Origin: UBA5070 sp035913415
GTDB taxonomy: Bacteria > Fibrobacterota > Fibrobacteria > UBA5070
DNA: 32,896 nucleotides
Reading direction: 5' to 3'
Assembly: GCA_035913415.1 (NCBI GenBank)
Contig: JAMIIV010000113.1
Span: forward strand, 1-32,896
Each line of letters starts with the position of its first letter. Positions within the stretch are counted from its first letter, which is position 1. A program made the translations under genes and the position numbers. Below the pieces are notes generated by a model that saw nothing but the letters and a program-made list of their open reading frames with translations, searched no databases and had not been told where the DNA came from. Of the stretch, positions 7,990-15,573 are shown one piece after another.

Positions 7990-9119
7990 GGAAGGTGCGT
8001 CGTGCGGGGAATCCCCAGATCGCAAAAGTCCATGCCTTCGGCGGCCTCCTCGGGGGTCGGCTCGAGCCGCACGGCCAAGGGTAGGCCGTTCCAGACAACG
8101 AACCCGATTGTGGCAGCCAAGGCGCCGAAGAAGACGGTCCAGGCCAAGGGAGCGAGGGCCGTGGAAGGGGAGGGGCGCAGTTCCGAGGCCAACCAGGGGG
8201 CCATCATGAGGCCGGTGGCGGCAGGAGCTCCCAGCGCGAGCAACGAAACCATGGGGGAGGGCAGACGATTGCGCAGCATCTTGCGCACGGCCAGGCCGCT
8301 GCCGGCGCCGATCAAGCCGCCCAAGGCCGCGGCGGTGGGATTCAGAAGGGTCGCTCCCGGAAGGATGGCCAGCGCTCCCGCCAAAGGAGCCTCCAGGAGC
8401 CGTTCGGCCGAGGCGGTTCCCGATCGCACCCAGTCCAGGCCGAGTTGTCCGCACAGGGCGGCGCCCATGGCGACAAGCACCTGCACGAGCAAGGAGGGGG
8501 ACGGGAGTGGCCAAGCCAGACAGGCGGCAACCCATGCCATGACGAGCCAGCCCTCGGAGGCGAACGCTGCCGGATCGGGGGCGAAAGGCGGGAGAGGATC
8601 GTGCCTCCGCTGTTGGAGCGGCAGAAGGAATCCGGCCAGACAGGTCACGGCCATTCCCGAGGAGCCATGATCCAGGAGCGGATTGTTCAGGAGCTCGGCC
8701 AGCCCGGTGGCGGCCCATCCCAAGGGCAACACGAGTCCGGCGAAGGCTCCGGTGGCGAGGACGAAGGGTTGCAGGCGCAAGCGATCGGGGCATAGCCGCG
8801 AAAGCAGGAAACCGGAAACGGCGAGGGTGGCAAATTCACCCAGCCGCACGGAAAGAGGGCGAGGTGTCGCAAAAGTCCAGTCGGCTAGCGGTGCCCCCAG
8901 CCACAGGTGGACCGATGGGGGAAGCAGAATTCCCGAGAACGTACGCAAGGCCGCTTGCACACGGGAGCCTTCCGGCTGTCGCTGCGTGAGGTGGGCTGCC
9001 GCCCCGAACAGTCCGACGAAGGTCGCAAGGACGCACAGGACCTGCCATTCCGGGAAACCCGGAAGCTGGATGGTGTTGGGCATGACGGGCAAAAAGATCG
9101 CGTGATCCTGTTTCATCAT
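7986..9119 (-). CDS. Degenerate ammonium-transporter-fold (Amt-like) membrane protein
   Basis: A 377-aa protein with about ten hydrophobic segments. By eye it follows the Amt/MEP order: GLFGAAAH near 36-43 (Amt GLFYGG), LDHGSSGMAV at 149-158 (Amt DFAG-T-VH), and LAGALAILPGATLLNPTAAA at 246-265 (Amt LAGLV-ITP---VSP-GA). LALGAPAATG at 294-303 replaces Amt FGVHGV-G. The C-terminal tail EEAAEGMDFCDLGIP resembles the Amt tail EEE-EGLD--EHG. Both pore histidines of Amt (AmtB His168 and His318) are absent, at positions near 158 and 297, so ammonium conduction is doubtful. It may instead sense a ligand for the kinase that overlaps its stop codon. ATG 9119 (or 9116) is chosen as the first Met near the hydrophobic part. 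No clear Shine-Dalgarno supports it. Confidence 0.7.
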   Translation of the reverse strand: MMKQDHAIFLPVMPNTIQLPGFPEWQVLCVLATFVGLFGAAAHLTQRQPEGSRVQAALRTFSGILLPPSVHLWLGAPLADWTFATPRPLSVRLGEFATLAVSGFLLSRLCPDRLRLQPFVLATGAFAGLVLPLGWAATGLAELLNNPLLDHGSSGMAVTCLAGFLLPLQQRRHDPLPPFAPDPAAFASEGWLVMAWVAACLAWPLPSPSLLVQVLVAMGAALCGQLGLDWVRSGTASAERLLEAPLAGALAILPGATLLNPTAAALGGLIGAGSGLAVRKMLRNRLPSPMVSLLALGAPAATGLMMAPWLASELRPSPSTALAPLAWTVFFGALAATIGFVVWNGLPLAVRLEPTPEEAAEGMDFCDLGIPRTTHLP

Positions 9120-9245
9120 GGTTGCAGGGAGCTTGCGTTCCGGACCTCTCCGGGGCGGTGGTGCAGGTGGTCCGAGTGGGCAAACGCCTCGAGCGTATGC
9201 ATCCATGGCGTCGGATAGGGGGCTGGTGCATTACATTTGCGAATC

Positions 9246-10262
9246 ATGTCTTCCAAGACCAAGAAGCCGACCCCCAGGCCGAAGTCGCGTCAGACGCCCT
9301 CCGAGCCAGTGAAGTCCGCATCCAAACCCGGGAAGACCCCCTCTGTGAAGTCTGTTCCGCCCGCCGCCAAGGCGGCATCCAAGCCTGCCCTCAAGACCTC
9401 CAAGGCGGCGCAAAAGCCTGTCGCCAAACCCGTGAAGGTCGCCGCCAGACCCGCCGCCAAGTCCGCCGCCAGCCCGGTCGGCAAGGCCGCGAAAGGTGCA
9501 AAGGCAGTTCCGCCCGCCAGGGGTGTGGCCTCCAAGCCTGCCCCCAAGGGCGGGAAACTGGTGTCCAAGCCGGCCGCCAAGCCGGTTGCCAAAGTTGCTC
9601 CCAAGCCTCCCGTCAAGATCGCCGCCAAGGCGGCGCCCTTGACGAAGGCAAAATCTGCGGCCAAGTCCGCCAAGCCCGTTTCCAAGGCGGCACCCGCCCC
9701 CAAGGTGGTGAAGGTGCCTAAACCTGCGGCCAAGCCCGCCCCGAAGGCCGTCAAGGTCGCCCCGAAGCCTGTGCAGGCCGCTCCTGCCAAGACTTCGGCC
9801 ACCGCCAAGACACCTGTCAAGTCGGCCAAGCCCACTCCCGAGCCCAAGACCGTCAAGGCTCCGGAGCCCAAGGCCAAGGCGGGCAAACTCGAGCTCTTCA
9901 CCGGGGCCTTCTTCCAGGAAGTCGTCCCGGGATCCCCGGCGGCACGCAAAACCCGCGTGCCCCAGGTCGCGACGGCTTCCCTCAAGAAGCCCAAGGGCGA
10001 AGAGAGCCACGACGAACTCATCGCGCGCATCGAACGCGAACTGCTCACGGTCCGGATGGTCACCCGCAAGGTGCAGCGGGCACAGGTGTGCACCAAGTGC
10101 TGCATCAATCCGGTGGAGCCCGGCTACATGGTCGACCGCGACACCGGCTATTGCGCCGAATGCGCGATCGTGCTGGGGTTGGGCCACACCCGCGAGGCGC
10201 GCCAGCAGAACTTCCATCCCAGCCTCATGAAGTCCGAGGAGGAGGAAACCTTCGAGGACTGA
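9246..10262 (+). CDS. Histone H1-like Lys/Ala/Pro-rich tail fused to a DksA/TraR-type zinc ribbon
   Basis: A 338-aa protein. Residues 1 to about 212 are a strongly basic low-complexity tail made of K/A/P/V/S (recurring KPAAKP, SKPA and KVA words), similar in composition to bacterial H1-like proteins. A short ordered linker follows. Then comes a helical, charged stretch (DELIARIERELL, about 252-265) and a four-cysteine motif Cys282-x2-Cys285-x17-Cys303-x2-Cys306. The 2-17-2 spacing is that of the DksA/TraR zinc finger, and a further helix and an acidic end (EEEETFED) follow. Predicted to be cytoplasmic, binding DNA or RNA through the tail and possibly RNA polymerase through the ribbon. The binding roles are inference. 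ATG 9246 is used, with TTG 9237 in frame upstream and no clear Shine-Dalgarno. It is divergent from the Amt-like gene across 126 bp. Confidence 0.8.
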   Translation: MSSKTKKPTPRPKSRQTPSEPVKSASKPGKTPSVKSVPPAAKAASKPALKTSKAAQKPVAKPVKVAARPAAKSAASPVGKAAKGAKAVPPARGVASKPAPKGGKLVSKPAAKPVAKVAPKPPVKIAAKAAPLTKAKSAAKSAKPVSKAAPAPKVVKVPKPAAKPAPKAVKVAPKPVQAAPAKTSATAKTPVKSAKPTPEPKTVKAPEPKAKAGKLELFTGAFFQEVVPGSPAARKTRVPQVATASLKKPKGEESHDELIARIERELLTVRMVTRKVQRAQVCTKCCINPVEPGYMVDRDTGYCAECAIVLGLGHTREARQQNFHPSLMKSEEEETFED

Positions 10263-10385
10263 CCCTCCGGGGGCCGTCTCCTCGAACCGCGCACCCCACT
10301 GCCATCCGGCGTGGGCGGCGCTTCGACGCCAAGATCCATCGTCCGCACGAACGCCGGCCATCGACCGGCGCCAGGAACCCACGAC

Positions 10386-10919
10386 ATGAGCCAGACCGCA
10401 GCCCTGCCCACCACCTTTCGCCAGATCCTGTCCCAGGTCGTCGATGCCGACTTCCGTCGCGACGTCCTCGAGACGTTCCTCGGTGATCGCGAGGCCCGTC
10501 CCGCGTCCCAGGAAGCCCTCCGGACCGTCGCGGCCCTGCGCAAGCTCCGCCCCCAGACCCTGGCCCAGCTCGGCAAGGCCGAGCGCCTGAACCTGGTGAC
10601 GGGCGCCCTGGGGCAGCCGGCCTTCGAAGATGCCGCCATGCAGGCCCTGCAGGTCTGGTTCCTGCGCAAGGGACGCGCCCTGATGGGGCAGCTTCTGGAC
10701 GCGTGGGAAGTCAAGCACAAGGACGGCGAGCTCGAAGACGACGCCGAGACCCCGGGGCTCGACGCCGCCAAGGTCCGCGCCGCGATCGCCGGCCTCGATG
10801 CCACCCACCTCGCCTCGGCCATCGACGCGTATCTCGCCTACAGCCATCTGGCTCCGCCCGAGGCGTCCTGGAGCGAGGCCTGCGGCATCGTGCTCCAGGA
10901 GCGTCTCACCAAGGCCTGA
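10386..10919 (+). CDS. Hypothetical alpha-helical protein
   Basis: A 177-aa protein I do not recognise. It is rich in Ala, Leu, Arg and Glu, and predicted to be mostly helical and soluble, with no signal peptide, membrane segment or cysteine cluster. An acidic linker (DGELEDDAETPG) lies near residue 115. ATG 10386 is supported by AGGAA 8 nt upstream. It follows the zinc-ribbon protein by 123 bp with no evident terminator, so cotranscription is possible. Its stop codon directly abuts the stop of the convergent minus-strand operon (10919/10920). Codon use resembles that of its neighbours, which supports it being a real gene. Confidence 0.75.
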   Translation: MSQTAALPTTFRQILSQVVDADFRRDVLETFLGDREARPASQEALRTVAALRKLRPQTLAQLGKAERLNLVTGALGQPAFEDAAMQALQVWFLRKGRALMGQLLDAWEVKHKDGELEDDAETPGLDAAKVRAAIAGLDATHLASAIDAYLAYSHLAPPEASWSEACGIVLQERLTKA

Positions 10920-11312
10920 TCAGTCCTTCCGAAGGCGTTCCAGGGAGTCGAGTTCGGGGATCCGCTTGAACCGGGCGCGCATTTCGCGGGCCACGGCTCC
11001 CAGCTTCGCCGTGTCACCCGAGGCGAAGTGGTACCGGGCGGCAAGCAGCAGGATCCGCTTGCCCGGTGGGTCCAGCTTGGCGAGCCGGGCGGGATCCAAC
11101 GCGGCCTTCAGGCGCGTCGAGTCCTTTTCCAGCAACGCTCGCCAATAGGCCGAAATGGGATGGTTGGCCGGCTCGAGCGCCCCGCAGGATGCCCTGGCCG
11201 CATCGATTTCACCCAGGTCCAACCGCGCCAGGCATGCGCGATCGGCGGCCTCCAGCCGTTTCTGGTCCGGGGCGGCGGCGAACAGGAGCGCGAGCAGGAG
11301 GAGATGGGTCAT
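10920..11312 (-). CDS. Small exported hypothetical protein
   Basis: A 130-aa protein with an N-terminal hydrophobic segment (MTHLLLLALLFAAA) that looks like a signal peptide with cleavage near residue 14-16. The rest is helical with an A/L/R pattern reminiscent of TPR-like helical hairpins (for example LARLDLGEIDAARASC and LLAARYHFASGDTAKL). The repeat assignment is only a resemblance. The ATG at 11312 overlaps the upstream gene's stop (ATGA), so it is the last gene of the GH57-hpt operon. Frames reading further upstream on this strand belong to the overlapping neighbour. Function unknown. Confidence 0.72.
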   Translation of the reverse strand: MTHLLLLALLFAAAPDQKRLEAADRACLARLDLGEIDAARASCGALEPANHPISAYWRALLEKDSTRLKAALDPARLAKLDPPGKRILLLAARYHFASGDTAKLGAVAREMRARFKRIPELDSLERLRKD

Positions 11313-12313
11313 TTCTTGTCCTCGAGAATCTCGATGGTTCGCCGTCCGAATCCGTCGACGGAAACCCTCAACCCAGCGGCATCGGAGAGCACCACCGACG
11401 AGGGGGCGGTAGGGAACGCCGAGAGCCGGTCCACGGCCGGGACGACGGACAGACCGGGGATGCGGCGGGCATTCCAGTCGGATGTGCTCGCCGACAACAC
11501 GGGCTCGAGAGGCCGGACCAGACGGGCCCCGATCACATCGAGCTCGGCGTCGAGCCAGTTGCGCAGCATCAGGCGGAACTCCCGCGGAGATTCCAGGCGC
11601 AGCGAATCCCAGTCCCATTCGGGATTCCACCAGGCGGACCCGGGAAAGGACGCGGTCCGCAGGTGCCAAGGCGAAGTGCCATCCACCCGCCCCAGGGTCC
11701 AGGTCTCGCCGGCGGGCCCGGTCAGTTCGAGCCCGCACGTGCCGCCCCCTTCGCGGCAAGGGTTGGCCATCTTGGTCGCAAACCCCTTCTGGCGCGCCAG
11801 CGAGAACAGGCCGTCTTCACGGATGCTGGGGGCGATGTCCAGGCGAACCTGCGTCGGTGGGGCCGCCTGGGAGCGCGCCACCAGCAGGCGGGTTCCGCCA
11901 TGCGGGCTCCACGTGGCGGCGACCAGGATGGGCTGGCAGGTGGGGCAGCGAAAGCCCTGGGCAAGCTCCGCCCGAGGGGCGCCCAGAACGCCATCGGGCA
12001 GGGCGTCGGGATCCGTCTCCACCCATTCCCGGTCGCCGGACAGTCCGTCGAGCACGGACCAGAAGCGGCTTTCCGGGAGATCCGTCTCGCGCCGCTCGGA
12101 TTCCGCGCTCCATTCGCATCGCGACCATGAACCGTCGGCTGCGGTATCCAGGCGCACCAGCACCGTCAGGGGACCTTCATCCGCGGCGGGACGGGCCTTC
12201 CATAGGCCTGGCCGGCCTGGATCGGCCGGAGCCAGGCCCCAGCTCTTGCGCAAGGCGCGGGCGTCCAGGGATCCCGCGGCCACGATCGCGGACGCCAGCA
12301 ACGTGGCGATCAC
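11309..12313 (-). CDS. Exported hypothetical protein
   Basis: A 334-aa protein of unknown function. GTG 12313 is chosen as start because it overlaps the hpt stop in GTGA and places a hydrophobic signal-like segment (IATLLASAIVAAG) at the very N-terminus. The in-frame ATG 12349 would lie inside hpt. The mature part is rich in Trp, Pro, Arg and Asp. It has a CPTC pair (Cys123/Cys126) and two more cysteines in NPCREGGGTCG, possibly disulfides in the periplasm. It contains extended, beta-rich stretches and no recognisable catalytic motif. Stop and start overlap the next gene by 4 nt. Confidence 0.75.
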   Translation of the reverse strand: MIATLLASAIVAAGSLDARALRKSWGLAPADPGRPGLWKARPAADEGPLTVLVRLDTAADGSWSRCEWSAESERRETDLPESRFWSVLDGLSGDREWVETDPDALPDGVLGAPRAELAQGFRCPTCQPILVAATWSPHGGTRLLVARSQAAPPTQVRLDIAPSIREDGLFSLARQKGFATKMANPCREGGGTCGLELTGPAGETWTLGRVDGTSPWHLRTASFPGSAWWNPEWDWDSLRLESPREFRLMLRNWLDAELDVIGARLVRPLEPVLSASTSDWNARRIPGLSVVPAVDRLSAFPTAPSSVVLSDAAGLRVSVDGFGRRTIEILEDKK

Positions 12314-12834
12314 GGCGCGAGGTGCCCGATGTAGGGCAGATTCCGCCAACGCTCGTCGTGGTCGAGACCGTAGCCGACCACGAAGACGTCCGGGACCTCG
12401 AACCCCACGAAGTCGGGTTTGACGTCCTCGACGCGACGAGCCGGCTTGTTCAGCAGGAAGCAGCCCCGCACCGAAAGGGCCTCCATCTCCATCAATCGCT
12501 CCCGCAACCGCTTCCAGGTCGCGCCGGTGTCCAGGATGTCGTCGACGACCAGGACATGGCGGTCGGCCACGGTCTCAGGGAACGGACCCGAGAGCAGGGG
12601 CTCGGCTCCGGGAACCGTGCCGGACCCGTAGCTGCGGGAGAAGGCGAATTCCAACCGGCACGGCGTGCGCAGTTCCCGCAGCAGATCGGCGGCGAAGACC
12701 ATCGCGCCCTTCAGCACCGGCAGCAGGACGATTTCCTCGCCGTCGTAGTGGCGATCGATCTCGCGGGCGATCTGCGCGATGCGCGCCTGGATCTGGCGGG
12801 CCTGCAGCAGCACGACGGGTGTGGGGGCGTTCAA
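12310..12834 (-). CDS. hpt: Hypoxanthine(-guanine) phosphoribosyltransferase
   Basis: Salvages hypoxanthine and guanine to IMP and GMP using PRPP. It is 174 aa, the usual length. LLPVLKGAMVFAADLLREL (37-55) contains the conserved Lys-Gly of the family. The PRPP loop is VLVVDDILDTGAT (94-106). DVFVVGYGLDHDERWRNLPYIG is the typical C-terminal active-site segment with VGYGLD. The start is TTG 12834: it overlaps the GH57 stop in TTGA and has GGAGG 7 nt upstream. No ATG is suitably placed. Its position between a glycosidase and two exported proteins carries no obvious pathway logic. Confidence 0.94.
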   Translation of the reverse strand: MNAPTPVVLLQARQIQARIAQIAREIDRHYDGEEIVLLPVLKGAMVFAADLLRELRTPCRLEFAFSRSYGSGTVPGAEPLLSGPFPETVADRHVLVVDDILDTGATWKRLRERLMEMEALSVRGCFLLNKPARRVEDVKPDFVGFEVPDVFVVGYGLDHDERWRNLPYIGHLAP

Positions 12835-15296
12835 GCCTCCACCTCCGTCGAGACCGGGATGGAGGGGCCCACGAGCTCGCGTTCCAGGTCCATGTCGAAG
12901 TTCAGGCGTTCCAGGACATCGATCCATGCCCGCGCCCGGGACCTGTCGGCGGGGGCGAGCGTGGGGGCGCGCAGCAGGGGGTGCAGGTGCTCGGCGCGCA
13001 GGCGGAAGGCGAGATTCTCCAGCGGAGCCTTCGAGACCGGCAGTTTCGCTTCCTCGGCCAGATCCAGCAGCAACAGGAGCGTGGCGACCTCGGAGGCTTC
13101 CGGGACGGGCCAGATGCTGGTCATCAGCTCCTGCAGGCGCCGATCGAAGATGCGCCCTGGAAGGGACAGGCGCAGCTCGACGGATTCCGAACGTGCCGAG
13201 GCGAGGATGGCGCGGATGCGTTCGACGACGGGGACCGCCGGGTCGCGCAGCAGTTCCAGGACCGTCGAGGCGAGATCCTCTTCCAGGAGCAGGCGGCGGG
13301 CGAAGGAAAGGTGCGGCGGCAGCGGCACGTGCAGAGCCAGGAGATCGGCACGGGAAAGGCACGCGTGCTGGTCCAGGGTCTCGAGGTCCCCGTGGACCTC
13401 CTCCATCGAGGACAGGATGCGCGCCTCGGCCAGATCCCGCCTGGTGTCGAGGTCGAATTCCGAGGCTTCGACGGGGCGCCCCAGCCAGGAAACGTCCAGG
13501 CTGGCCTTCAGTTGATCCCCCTCGAGGGTCCAGTCGATGTCCGGGAACGGGCCTTCGCCCTCCAGGAGCCACGCGCGCGCGGATTCCCCCGGCGCGGAAT
13601 GGGCCAGGCAGCGGAAAGGCTTCCGGAGTCCGCTGACAGGATCCGTCACCTCGGTGCGCAGCAGCGCGAAGCCCGCAGCCGGTTCGCCGGCGAGGTGCGA
13701 AGACGTGTTCTCGGCGGGGATCGGGAGACCCGCGAGGGTGCGCACGGCGACCTGCGCCGCCTGGCGACGCGCGTCGGGGATGTGTGGCCGGACCCACGAA
13801 TCCCAGATCCACTCTCCGGAACGATTCTCGACGTTGGATCGTGCCTGGGAGAGGATCGCGCGGATCTCCGGCTCGGGGGAGGGACGACCCAGCTCGACGA
13901 GCAATTCGCACACCCTCAGGGCGTAGCGCATGTTCTGGACCGGTTCGAGGCCTCCGAGATCGTCGAAGAACCACGCGCAGCTCGTCAAGGCGAACTGCCC
14001 CATGCGCACGAGTTCCATCAGGCGATGCGCATCGAGGAGCGAGGCGCCAGGCATGAGGTGCGTTTCCAGCCAGTGCTGCCGGGTCGTGCGTCCGGTGCGG
14101 GTGGAAATCCAGTCGATGCGCGCGTTCCAGGGGTCCCGGAACAAGGTGGGGGACAACGCGTCCCAGGCCGCTTCGGCGGCGTGCCTGGCCCTGTCCATCG
14201 CCTGTCGCAAGGGCGTGCGCCAGGCCTGGTTCCATCCCTGGCCTCCGCCCGTGGAGCAACCGCAATCGCGATGCCATCGACCGGTGCCGTGGGCGCACGA
14301 CCATGCGGTGCCCTCCCCGTGCGCGTTCTTCAGTCGCACTTCCTCGACGGGCGGCCGCAACGACAGAAAATGTCCAAAGTTCGTGGGGACGATGCCCTCG
14401 GCGGGGACAAGCGTCTCGAAGAGGTAGGCGAGGGCCATGTCGCCGAACGGCTCGTGGTGGCCGTAGCTTTCGCCGTCGGTGCCCACGGACACCAGGCGGG
14501 GAAGATCGGCCTCGGGGACCCACGCCGACTTGAGCCGGGCCAGGTAGGCGCTGGCATCGCGAAGCAGGTGCTCGAAGCCCACGGCGCTGGAGATGGGACC
14601 GTCGTAGAAGAACACGTCCAGGTGTCCCGCACAGAGCGGCTCGCCGTTGGGATCGAGCGGATAGATGCGGTAGGCGCGACCGGGATCGATCGTGTTGTCC
14701 GAGACGTCCTTCCAGTCGTCGGCGCCGAAGACCCGGACCCTGTGGGCCTGCGTCGGGGCCAGCACGGTGAACCGGATGCCGCCGCGGATGAGGGCGACCA
14801 CGGTATCCATGTCGATGGCGGTTTCTGCAAGCCACATGCCCTCGGGGAGGCGCCCGAAACGGTCCTGGAAGTCGCGGATGCCCCATTCGATCTGGGTTCG
14901 CCGGTCGCGATCGGTTCCCAGCGGCATGATCGCGTGATTGTAGACCTGGGCCAAGGCGTTGCCGTGGCCATCCTGCTCCTGGGCCGAAAGGCGGTCGGCC
15001 TCCCGGATGCGCTCGAGGGTTTCGGGATCGTGGCGATCGAGCCATTCGAGGAGTGTCGGCCCGAAGTTGAAGGACATCCAGCGGTAGTTGTTCACCAAGC
15101 CGCGGATGCGACCTTTGGGATCCAGCAGACGGGAGGCTCCATTGGGGGCGTAGCACTCGCGTGCGATGCGCTCGTTCCAGTCGTGGTGCGGGAGAGCGCT
15201 CTCCTGGGCTTCGAATTCGCCGGTCCACGGATTTTCGCGGGGGGGCTGATAGAAGTGCCCGTGGATGCACAGTCGCATGGGGAGGGGCTTGGACAT
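12831..15296 (-). CDS. Glycoside hydrolase family 57 protein with DUF3536
   Basis: An 821-aa cytoplasmic (no signal peptide) member of the COG1449 alpha-amylase/alpha-mannosidase-like group. The start LCIHGHFYQPPRENPW (9-24) is the hallmark of the GH57-DUF3536 subfamily. The candidate nucleophile is Glu158 in GMWLAETAID, and the candidate acid is Asp274 in VSVGTDGESYGHH. The catalytic (beta/alpha)7-type region covers about residues 1-330. The remainder is the mainly helical DUF3536 region. The substrate is probably an alpha-glucan such as glycogen, an inference from the family. ATG 15296 has GGAGG about 10 nt upstream. It is the first gene of a four-gene operon joined by 4-nt overlaps. Confidence 0.9.
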   Translation of the reverse strand: MSKPLPMRLCIHGHFYQPPRENPWTGEFEAQESALPHHDWNERIARECYAPNGASRLLDPKGRIRGLVNNYRWMSFNFGPTLLEWLDRHDPETLERIREADRLSAQEQDGHGNALAQVYNHAIMPLGTDRDRRTQIEWGIRDFQDRFGRLPEGMWLAETAIDMDTVVALIRGGIRFTVLAPTQAHRVRVFGADDWKDVSDNTIDPGRAYRIYPLDPNGEPLCAGHLDVFFYDGPISSAVGFEHLLRDASAYLARLKSAWVPEADLPRLVSVGTDGESYGHHEPFGDMALAYLFETLVPAEGIVPTNFGHFLSLRPPVEEVRLKNAHGEGTAWSCAHGTGRWHRDCGCSTGGGQGWNQAWRTPLRQAMDRARHAAEAAWDALSPTLFRDPWNARIDWISTRTGRTTRQHWLETHLMPGASLLDAHRLMELVRMGQFALTSCAWFFDDLGGLEPVQNMRYALRVCELLVELGRPSPEPEIRAILSQARSNVENRSGEWIWDSWVRPHIPDARRQAAQVAVRTLAGLPIPAENTSSHLAGEPAAGFALLRTEVTDPVSGLRKPFRCLAHSAPGESARAWLLEGEGPFPDIDWTLEGDQLKASLDVSWLGRPVEASEFDLDTRRDLAEARILSSMEEVHGDLETLDQHACLSRADLLALHVPLPPHLSFARRLLLEEDLASTVLELLRDPAVPVVERIRAILASARSESVELRLSLPGRIFDRRLQELMTSIWPVPEASEVATLLLLLDLAEEAKLPVSKAPLENLAFRLRAEHLHPLLRAPTLAPADRSRARAWIDVLERLNFDMDLERELVGPSIPVSTEVEA

Positions 15297-15356
15297 GGGA
15301 CGATAGCCTCCGACGAGGGACCTTCCACGAGGAAAGTCGCGTCACGAGAATAGAAA

Positions 15357-15405
15357 ACGGCAACTCCCGCGGCTGTCCACACTGCCGACGTGGGGGAGTT
15401 GCCGT
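15357..15405 (-). terminator. Terminator-like hairpin between sigma factor and GH57 genes
   Basis: A perfect 12-bp stem (15394-15405 with 15357-15368) with a 25-nt loop that can itself form a CGGC/GCCG helix. In minus-strand reading it is followed by TTTTCTAT. It probably ends transcription from the sigma factor gene before the GH57 operon. Confidence 0.75.
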
Positions 15406-15519
15406 CTCGCCTCGTTCCGGTCGCGCACCCGTATCCTGGGGAGCGGCAACCGGACGGGCTCCGTCGGAAGATCCGTCGGAGCCGCGCTAGTGCGTGCGAT
15501 GTCGTGTCCGCCAAACGAC

Positions 15520-15549
15520 GCATCGCCCGTCCCGAGGGACGGGCGATGC
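15520..15549 (-). terminator. Strong hairpin downstream of the sigma factor gene
   Basis: A 14-bp perfect inverted repeat (15520-15533 with 15536-15549) with a minimal loop, starting 24 bp after the sigma factor stop. The following minus-strand bases (GTCGTTTGG) are only weakly T-rich, so it may work with the second hairpin at 15357-15405 or serve as an RNA end stabiliser. Confidence 0.65.
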
Positions 15550-15573
15550 GGTGGTGAAACGGCGGCTGGAGCT

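Noticed and set aside
9120..9245. Promoters in the divergent spacer between the Amt-like and zinc-ribbon genes
   Set aside because: TACATT (plus) and TGTAAT (minus) near 9230 look like -10 elements, but neither has a -35 at proper spacing, so I could not support a call.
12819..15353. 844-codon plus-strand frame opposite the GH57 gene
   Set aside because: The minus-strand GH57/DUF3536 motifs are unmistakable, and the opposite frame matches no family I recognise.
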